DNA of 64,000 nucleotides, taken from Mycolicibacterium rhodesiae JS60. GTDB taxonomy: Bacteria; Actinomycetota; Actinomycetes; Mycobacteriales; Mycobacteriaceae. Every line of letters begins with the position of its first letter. Position 1 is the stretch's first letter. Below, piece by piece: positions 59,363 to 64,000 of this stretch. The stretch covers positions 156,242 to 220,241 of the forward strand of contig AGIQ01000007.1 of NCBI GenBank assembly GCA_000230935.2. The letters run 5' to 3'. The notes under the pieces are model-generated. The model was not told the origin of the DNA. It saw only the letters and a list, made by a program, of their open reading frames with translations, and ran no database searches. The position numbers and the translations under genes were made by a program.

Positions 59363-60457
59363 ATGGCTATCGATGTGACCGGCGGAATGGCCCCGCAGCG
59401 GGAGTACACGTTCGACTCGGCGCCCGCAGACCCGCAGATGCGAGACTCTGTGAGTTTCTGGGTGTCCGACGACCGAGGCGAACTCGGTCTACCCCGAGTG
59501 GGCATCGAGGCTGTCGGTGCGAACTGGGACTCGCACAACGTCCAAGTCAACGTCGCCTTCCCCGATGGCCGGGTGTTCCGGACCCGCGAGGACGCGCCGA
59601 GCCTGCCCGCCGCCGGAGCTGACGGCGCGTCTCGTGTTCTTGGCGCGGGCCCGCTGGTATTCACCTGTGTTCGCGAATTTCACATGTGGACAATGTCTTT
59701 CAACGGCACGCTACCGCAGACCAGTTCGGCAGACCTGGTCGCCGGCCGCAAGACCGGACCGCGGGTCGAGGTAGCCTTCGAGGTTGAGGCCACGCTGGCG
59801 GTGCCGCCGTGGGTTCAGGGGACGCTTCGAGCCGACGCCGCGTCCTCGCTGGAGAACTCGGTCACCGGTGAGTTGATGGGTGGGCAACGCTACGAGCAGT
59901 TGTTCCGCGCCGCCGGATCGCTGACCGTGAGCGGTGAGCGACATACGTTCAGCGGCACCGGGTTGCGCATCAAGCGCCGGGGCATTCGGAAGCTGGAAGA
60001 ATTCTGGGGACACTGCTGGCAGTCTGCGCTATTTCCCAGCGGTCGCGCGTTCGGCTACATCGCTTATCCGCCCAGGCCGGACGAACAACCGAACTTCAAC
60101 GAGGGATACCTGTTCACCGGCGACGGCCCGCTGATTCCGGCGCGGGTGGTCGAGGCACCGTGGTTGCGCAGACTGCAGCCATGTGGTGAAGACGTCTCGG
60201 TGGTGCTGGAGACCGCCGATGGCACGGTCCGCATCGCGGGGGAGACGGTGCTGTCGACCCACGACATCACTGATCCCAGCACAGTCCCGGCCGAGCAGTT
60301 GGCGGTGCTAGCCAACTGGACGTTCCCAGCGCTGCAACAGGCCGGCGTCCGCTACACATGGGACGGCGAAGAAACGTACGGCATGCTGGAACGCTCCATT
60401 CCGACCGACCAGCTGGAGGATTTCAACGGCTTTCGCCGGGGACGGGTGCGTGCCTGA
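59363..60457 (+). CDS. DUF7064/DUF7065-like protein of an uncertain metabolic operon
   Basis: 364 residues. Beta-rich sequence with a repeated two-domain lipocalin/AttH-like feel: DPQMRDSVSFWVSDDRGELGLPRVGIEAVGANWDSHNVQVNVAFPDGRVF, PGVRVEVAFEVEATL-like strands, and SFSGTG..RRGIRKLEEFWGHCWQSALFPSGRAFGYIAYPPRPD. Similar proteins often sit next to sulfotransferases, kinases or acyl-CoA genes in actinobacteria. Function unknown; hydrophobic ligand binding is plausible. Directly co-transcribed with the sulfotransferase gene. Confidence 0.7.
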   Translation: MAIDVTGGMAPQREYTFDSAPADPQMRDSVSFWVSDDRGELGLPRVGIEAVGANWDSHNVQVNVAFPDGRVFRTREDAPSLPAAGADGASRVLGAGPLVFTCVREFHMWTMSFNGTLPQTSSADLVAGRKTGPRVEVAFEVEATLAVPPWVQGTLRADAASSLENSVTGELMGGQRYEQLFRAAGSLTVSGERHTFSGTGLRIKRRGIRKLEEFWGHCWQSALFPSGRAFGYIAYPPRPDEQPNFNEGYLFTGDGPLIPARVVEAPWLRRLQPCGEDVSVVLETADGTVRIAGETVLSTHDITDPSTVPAEQLAVLANWTFPALQQAGVRYTWDGEETYGMLERSIPTDQLEDFNGFRRGRVRA

Positions 60458-60533
60458 TGACTGGCAATCTCGATCCTGGGAGCGGAGCGCCCGCCGCTGA
60501 CAGGTCGCTGCAACCAGCTGATTCATTGCCACG

Positions 60534-60608
60534 TTACTGGTGGCCCGCCATATTCGATTCCGCCGTATCCCTCCCGATCGGTCGAGATGTGGCAGGGGAG
60601 AAGTGTTC
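60534..60608 (-). repeat. Gene-end remnant, copy A
   Basis: Read on the minus strand this encodes a tail beginning EHFSPA and ending AESNMAGHQ before a stop. It matches a second copy at 62388-62474. It lies in the spacer between the DUF7064-like gene and the WYL regulator. Most likely a leftover 3' end of a duplicated or mobile gene. Confidence 0.5.
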
Positions 60609-60626
60609 GAGCGAGCAGCACCCGGC

Positions 60627-61574
60627 TCAGCTGTACCGCGCTACAAGCGCACCGCCGATCGAAGCGAGGTGGTCGCGCACGCCCTGCGGGCCAATGACTT
60701 CGAGCCATTCGGTGAGCCAGGCAAGTTCGCCTGCGAGGGCATGCTCGTTGCGGCCGCGGATCACGATCTCGATCCGGCCGTCGGGCATGGAACCGCCAAC
60801 TTCGAGGCGGCCCCCGAGCATAGTCCGGAGCAGGTCGAGCCCGGCGGGAGCGCACACGGCGTGGGCCTCGAGCGGAGTGCGCTTCCGATCGACTGCGTCG
60901 GCGATCTCGCGCCAGCTCTCGGCAAGGTCGAACCCGTCTGGGCGTTGGACGGCATCGTCGGTCAACTCGACCGAGCAGACACGGTCGATCCGGAAGGTCC
61001 GTCGACCGGCCCCCGTATTCGAGACCAGATACCACGTCGGGCCTTTGGCGACGATGCCCAGCGGGTGTACGGTCCGCTCGGTCCCTGAGCCCTTACGATC
61101 GATGTAGCCGAGTCGAACCTGGACACCGCGGATAACCGAATCTTGAAGTTCGTCGAGAAACCGGGGTGGTCGGGACTCGGGCTGACTGGATCCCCAGTGT
61201 CGCGGGTCTACGACGACTGATGTCGCGGCCGCCTCGGCCTGCTCCCGGAAGGGCTCGGGCAGCGCGCGTACGAGTTTGCGCAGCGCGGCCTTTACGCTCG
61301 GGGTTACCGTCGAGGCGGGTCCGGCGACCAGAAACAGCGCACGAGCCTCGCTCGCGGTCAGCCCGGACAGGTCGGTGCGAGCGCCGCCCAAGAGGCGCCA
61401 CCCGCCCCCTCGGCCCGGCACGGCGTACACGGGCACGCCGGCGCCACTCAACGCTTCGAGGTCGCGCCGGGCGGTGCGCTCGGACACCTCCAACTCCAGG
61501 GCGACCTCCGATGCTGTGACCTGCTTGCGCTGTTGCAGAAGGAGGAGAAGGGCTACTAGCCGGTCGGCTCGCAT
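60627..61574 (-). CDS. WYL-domain transcriptional regulator
   Basis: 315 residues. N-terminal HTH_11 (DRLVALLLLLQQRKQVTASEVALELEVSERTARRDLEALSGAGVPVYAVPGRGGGWRLL) and a WYL ligand-sensing region (VQVRLGYIDRKGSGTERTVHPLGIVAKGPTWYLVSNTGAGRRTFRIDRV). WYL proteins bind nucleic acid or nucleotide-like ligands and often control the gene next door. ATG at 61574. It is divergent from the TIGR03086 gene with a palindrome between them, so that gene is its likely target. Confidence 0.87.
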   Translation of the reverse strand: MRADRLVALLLLLQQRKQVTASEVALELEVSERTARRDLEALSGAGVPVYAVPGRGGGWRLLGGARTDLSGLTASEARALFLVAGPASTVTPSVKAALRKLVRALPEPFREQAEAAATSVVVDPRHWGSSQPESRPPRFLDELQDSVIRGVQVRLGYIDRKGSGTERTVHPLGIVAKGPTWYLVSNTGAGRRTFRIDRVCSVELTDDAVQRPDGFDLAESWREIADAVDRKRTPLEAHAVCAPAGLDLLRTMLGGRLEVGGSMPDGRIEIVIRGRNEHALAGELAWLTEWLEVIGPQGVRDHLASIGGALVARYS

Positions 61575-61593
61575 GCCACCACACTTCCAGATA

Positions 61594-61618
61594 AAACCGG
61601 CCACAAGATGACCGGTTT
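61594..61618. promoter_or_regulatory. Candidate WYL-regulator operator
   Basis: AAACCGG and CCGGTTT are separated by 11 bases, midway between the divergent WYL and TIGR03086 gene starts. Confidence 0.5.
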
Positions 61619-61637
61619 AGGTCGGCACAATGGCGCC

Positions 61638-62339
61638 ATGATCACATCGACGAGTTCCTCCACGGACCACCTGAACGATCCCCGGCCGATACTCGACCGT
61701 GCCATCGCCACCGGCGGGTCCGTCATTGCCGGCGTACGGCCAAAGCAACTAACGGACCTGACGCCATGTACGCACATGGACGTGCGAGCGATGCTCGCCC
61801 ACCTCGTCGGCGTACTCGACCGAGTTGCCGCGCTAGGCAACGGCGAGGATCCCTTCGCAGTCACCGACACACCGCTCGCCGACGATCGCTGGCCTGACGC
61901 GTGGCGGGAGTCGGGGAGACGAGCCGCCGAAGCCTGGAGCGACGACGCCGTGCTCGAGCGCACCATGGCGCTGCCGTGGATCGAAGGCAGCGGCGCCCAG
62001 GTGCTGGTGGCCTACTTCTCAGAGCTGACCGTCCATACGTGGGACCTTGCGACGGCGACCGGTCAGCAGCCCGACTGGGACGACACAGTCGTCGCCGCGG
62101 CGTTCGACGGAGCACGCCAGATCCTCCCGGCCGAGAACCGCCGAGCACTATACGAGGAGATCTCGACCGCGAGGGGTTTCGACGAAGTCGCCGTCCCGTT
62201 CGCCGAGGCTGTTCCGATCTCCGACGACGCGCCCGCCATCGACCGCCTCGTCGCCTGGAATGGCCGGGATCCGTTCCGCCGACCTCAGCACCAGGCATCA
62301 TCCAGTGCAACCGGGAAGGGCAACGACGCCAGGGCATGA
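61638..62339 (+). CDS. TIGR03086/mycothiol-dependent maleylpyruvate isomerase-fold protein
   Basis: 233 residues, DinB-like four-helix bundle metal-binding protein: CTHMDVRAMLAHLVGVLDRVAAL supplies a His, EGSGAQVLVAYFSELTVHTWDLATATG supplies another, and an acidic middle part follows. Members use mycothiol or act on small thiol conjugates in actinobacteria. ATG at 61638; the earlier ATG at 61608 overlaps the operator. Divergent from the WYL regulator. Confidence 0.82.
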   Translation: MITSTSSSTDHLNDPRPILDRAIATGGSVIAGVRPKQLTDLTPCTHMDVRAMLAHLVGVLDRVAALGNGEDPFAVTDTPLADDRWPDAWRESGRRAAEAWSDDAVLERTMALPWIEGSGAQVLVAYFSELTVHTWDLATATGQQPDWDDTVVAAAFDGARQILPAENRRALYEEISTARGFDEVAVPFAEAVPISDDAPAIDRLVAWNGRDPFRRPQHQASSSATGKGNDARA

Positions 62340-62625
62340 TCGGCCGGACTGTCAAAACCGTTGATTCACAACCGAAAGCGGCGCATTCTACTGGTAACCC
62401 GCCGTATTCGACTCGGCCTTTCTTCCGCATCTGCTGGGGGCATCATTCGGAAAGTGGGCTGGGGAGAAGTGCTGACCGCCTATCGGGCGATGGCCTCGTC
62501 GTCGGCAGCACCGCGCCAGGCAAAGGGTTGAGGCACAGAAGTTTGCTGGATGCGGCAATCCCCACGGCACTACTTCCCGCGTTCATCTCCGCTGGATGAC
62601 ACCCATCGCGGGGCAAAGTTGGCCC
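62340..62625. other. Accessory intergenic stretch with gene-end remnant
   Basis: 286 bases without a supported intact gene. It contains copy B of the remnant shared with 60534-60608. The rest shows no promoter I can call with confidence, though the DUF433 gene at 62626 must have one here. Confidence 0.4.
62388..62474 (-). repeat. Gene-end remnant, copy B
   Basis: The minus strand encodes QHFSPAHFPNDAPSRCGRKA followed by ESNTAGYQ and a stop. The ends match copy A (HFSPA..., AESN.AG.Q stop) with a middle of different length. Suggests two decayed copies of one gene's 3' end. Confidence 0.5.
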
Positions 62626-62856
62626 ATGATCTTCACTCGGATCACTGTCGACCCAGAGGTTATGGGCGGTATGCCCTGTATGCGGGGGTTGCGATTTCCC
62701 GTGGCAACTGTTGTGGCCATGGTCGCCGACGGCATGTCTGCTCAAGAGATCGTCGCAGAGCATCCCGACCTGGAACTGGGCGATGTCGCAGAGGCCTTGA
62801 AGTACGCAGCCGAGGCGCTGAGGGAGCGTGAGCTTCCGCTCCGGAAGCCGGCGTGA
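62626..62856 (+). CDS. DUF433 antitoxin (VapB45-like)
   Basis: 76 residues: FTRITVDPEVMGGMPCMRGLRFPVATVVAMVADGMSAQEIVAEHPDLELGDVAEALKYAAEAL, the DUF433 HTH-like fold seen in VapB45 (Rv2018). It should bind its toxin and the operon promoter. Start chosen at the ATG giving MIFTRITVDPEV. Its stop overlaps the start of the DUF5615 fragment (GTGA), the normal layout of this toxin-antitoxin pair, but the toxin is broken. Confidence 0.85.
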   Translation: MIFTRITVDPEVMGGMPCMRGLRFPVATVVAMVADGMSAQEIVAEHPDLELGDVAEALKYAAEALRERELPLRKPA

Positions 62857-63161
62857 AGTTTCTGCTGGATGAAAATCTCTCGCCGGCGCTACGCGACTTA
62901 CTGGTCGGGTTAGGTCACGACGTGGTTCACGTTCGAGACCTGCAGATGGCCGGGTCGACCGACGGGGAACATGGCACCGGATGGTCCGGGAAAGACGCAG
63001 GTCAGGTGTGGGACCCTGCAGGACGTAGGCGAGCCGTGCGGAACGGTGCGCCTAAACTCCCCAGGCTGGCGAGTGTGGGTCAAACGCATTGCGAGACAGC
63101 ATCGTTCGGACTAAGGGCGGGGAGTATCAAGGTTGGCGATATTCGCATGCCACGCGAATAA
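62853..63161 (+). pseudogene. Truncated DUF5615 PIN-like toxin (VapC45-like)
   Basis: The first 34 residues match the DUF5615 toxin opening (MKFLLDENLSPALRDLLVGL, GHDVVHVRDLQMAGSTD), with the first acidic residues of the site. After TDGE the sequence changes to unrelated low-similarity residues (HGTGWSGKDAGQVWDPAGRR) until a stop at 63161. The rest of the PIN fold is missing. The toxin is inactive, leaving an orphan antitoxin. The break point near 62955-62975 probably marks an insertion or deletion. Confidence 0.75.
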
Positions 63162-63167
63162 CCAACT

Positions 63168-63194
63168 TACTGCCGGTACCCGCCATATTCGATC
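63168..63194 (+). repeat. Partial copy C of the dispersed core
   Basis: Shares the core CCCGCCATATTCGA with copy A, and one base differs in copy B. It lacks the rest of the unit. Lies in the spacer between the toxin fragment and the MazE gene. Confidence 0.4.
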
Positions 63195-63351
63195 TCGTTA
63201 TATTCCGTCTGGCGATTCCGACCCCGGCGATCCGCCAGGAGCTGCGGTTCGCGGCGACTGGCTGCCGTCTGTCGCCGCCCAAATCGGCGTTGATTTCCGG
63301 GTTTGGCCTTCAAGGAAGCGTTTGCCGACATCTGACTGGCCGACACCCTGC

Positions 63352-63363
63352 GTTACATGTAAC
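63352..63363. promoter_or_regulatory. Palindromic candidate operator of the mazEF operon
   Basis: GTTACATGTAAC is a perfect 12-bp palindrome ending eight bases before the MazE start, where toxin-antitoxin autoregulation sites usually lie. Confidence 0.6.
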
Positions 63364-63371
63364 ATCGCGCT

Positions 63372-63578
63372 ATGGCGGTGAGAGAGCGGGTCAGCGAATA
63401 CCGACGACGGATGCGGGAGCGTGGCCTCCGGCCACTGCAGGTCTGGGTGCCGGACGTACGGACCGCGACTTTTGCCGCTGAGGCGCACAGGCAGGCCTCG
63501 CTGGTTGCAGGAGCGGACGAACACAACGACGACCAGGGCTTCATCGAGACAGTCTCGACGGGGTGGGACGAGGAGTGA
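63372..63578 (+). CDS. mazE: MazE-family antitoxin (DUF3018)
   Basis: 68 residues: ERVSEYRRRMRERGLRPLQVWVPDVRTATFAAEAHRQASLVAGADEHNDDQGFIETVSTGWDEE. The basic N-terminal half binds DNA; the acidic C-terminal tail (GFIETVSTGWDEE) would bind MazF. This matches DUF3018 antitoxins of mycobacterial MazF systems. No ribosome site is seen, so the message may be leaderless. Its stop overlaps the MazF start (GTGA). Confidence 0.85.
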   Translation: MAVRERVSEYRRRMRERGLRPLQVWVPDVRTATFAAEAHRQASLVAGADEHNDDQGFIETVSTGWDEE

Positions 63579-63904
63579 ATCGAGGGGAGATCTGGACCGT
63601 GGCCGGGGGCGTGTACGCGGCGCCGCGTCCCGCGGTCATCGTTCAGGACGACCTCTTCGATGCCACGAGTTCAGTGACAGTAGCGCCGATGACCAGCACG
63701 CTCTTAGACGCTCCGCTGATGCGCATCCGCATAGGCGGTGGAGACGGGCGGCTTTCCGGGCTCGATCAGGATAGTGACGTGATGATCGACAAACTAACGA
63801 CCGTCAGAAGGTCGAATGTCCATACCCGGGTTGGCCGACTGACCGCGGAGCAACTCGTAGAGATTGAGCGGGCGATGATGGCATTTCTCGGCCTCGCCCG
63901 CTAG
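63575..63904 (+). CDS. mazF: MazF/PemK-family mRNA interferase toxin
   Basis: 109 residues of the MazF fold: VNRGEIWTVAGGVYAAPRPAVIVQDDLFDATSSVTVAPMTST, PLMRIRIGGGDGRLSGLDQDSDVMIDKLTTVRRSNVHTRVGRLTAEQLVEIERAMMAFLGL. The Arg and Thr/Ser positions of the RNA-cleaving site (RPAVIVQ, VAPMTST) are present, so the toxin appears intact. It cleaves mRNA or rRNA at short motifs when MazE is degraded. The GTG at 63575 is coupled to mazE; the upstream GTG at 63563 is less likely. Confidence 0.9.
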   Translation: MNRGEIWTVAGGVYAAPRPAVIVQDDLFDATSSVTVAPMTSTLLDAPLMRIRIGGGDGRLSGLDQDSDVMIDKLTTVRRSNVHTRVGRLTAEQLVEIERAMMAFLGLAR

Positions 63905-64000
63905 TGAAAAGCATTGAGCAGCAACTCAAACGAAGTACGTCACTGGATATCGGTGTTATCAAGAAGTGTCGAATTCACCCGCGCCTGTGCCTTGTGAGCC
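63904..64000 (+). CDS. Possible 5' end of a further gene, cut by the window
   Basis: A GTG overlapping the mazF stop (TAGTG) opens a frame that stays open to the window end (KSIEQQLKRSTSLDIGVIKK...). It could be a third gene coupled to mazEF or chance. Too short to identify. Confidence 0.3.
   Translation, partial: MKSIEQQLKRSTSLDIGVIKKCRIHPRLCLVS

Noticed and set aside
60457..60640. Short frame starting ATGA at the end of the DUF7064-like gene
   Set aside because: The overlap suggests coupling, but the frame runs antisense into the WYL gene and across remnant copy A without family features.
63089..63481. Plus-strand open frame of 130 codons
   Set aside because: It overlaps the mazE start region in another frame, shows no family pattern, and spans the repeat core; taken as chance.
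1..64000. tRNA, rRNA, CRISPR array, intact transposase or prophage genes
   Set aside because: Looked for T-loop-like motifs, regularly spaced repeats and transposase/integrase motifs while reading; none found with support.

Overview
The window looks like chromosome of a fast-growing mycobacterium (Mycolicibacterium or a close relative). It is GC-rich almost throughout. It carries hallmark families: a RipD-type NlpC/P60 protein, a PepD/HtrA protease, a DUF4193 protein, a DUF1906 Tat protein of the Rv2525c type, a carboxylic acid reductase of the FadD9 type, F420-type luciferase-like oxidoreductases, cutinase, and a mycothiol-type maleylpyruvate isomerase fold. No rRNA, tRNA, CRISPR array or intact insertion sequence was found.

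Layout. 0-6.5 kb: end of a small membrane protein, an aminotransferase-MmsA operon under a divergent PucR regulator, an FNT channel and a membrane protein. 6.6-11.8 kb: ripD, DUF4193, thioesterase, crotonase and a large secreted protein with a carbohydrate-binding module. 11.8-14.6 kb: a second thioesterase and a three-gene nitrile hydratase/thiocyanate hydrolase-family operon. 14.7-20 kb: type III polyketide synthase with an ICMT-like methyltransferase, an alpha/beta hydrolase and Tex. 20-25.5 kb: a run of small exported proteins, an FKBP lipoprotein and a PepD-like protease. 25.6-32 kb: a TAP-type peptidase, a hydrolase-LuxR fusion, a methyltransferase, an LLM oxidoreductase, a cutinase and two unusual exported proteins.

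32-44 kb: an Imm35-like protein, an SRPBCC/TetR pair in which TetR lacks a normal start codon, two GGDEF-EAL proteins about 8 kb apart, a type II NADH dehydrogenase, and a thiolase-DUF35 pair. 44-50.6 kb: SDR, P450, DUF1906, a DUF1905-PIN fusion, a P-loop NTPase, a frameshifted pseudogene, SRPBCC and a small exported protein. 50.6-60.5 kb: GMC oxidoreductase, HxlR regulator and divergent CAR-SDR operon, then TetR with a divergent sulfotransferase/DUF7064-like operon. 60.5-64 kb: a WYL regulator with its divergent partner, then an accessory stretch with repeated sequence remnants, a broken DUF433/DUF5615 toxin-antitoxin pair and an intact MazEF pair.

How the genes work together: much of the window is lipid, alcohol, aldehyde and polyketide metabolism arranged as regulator plus divergent operon (PucR/mmsA, HxlR/CAR, TetR/sulfotransferase, WYL/TIGR03086), interleaved with envelope and secreted proteins. 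The least conventional items are the secreted CBM protein, the PIN fusion with two replaced acidic residues, the TetR gene with no ATG/GTG/TTG start, the paired palindromes between HxlR and CAR, and the decaying accessory region at the right edge. All family assignments come from reading motifs; no database search was run.
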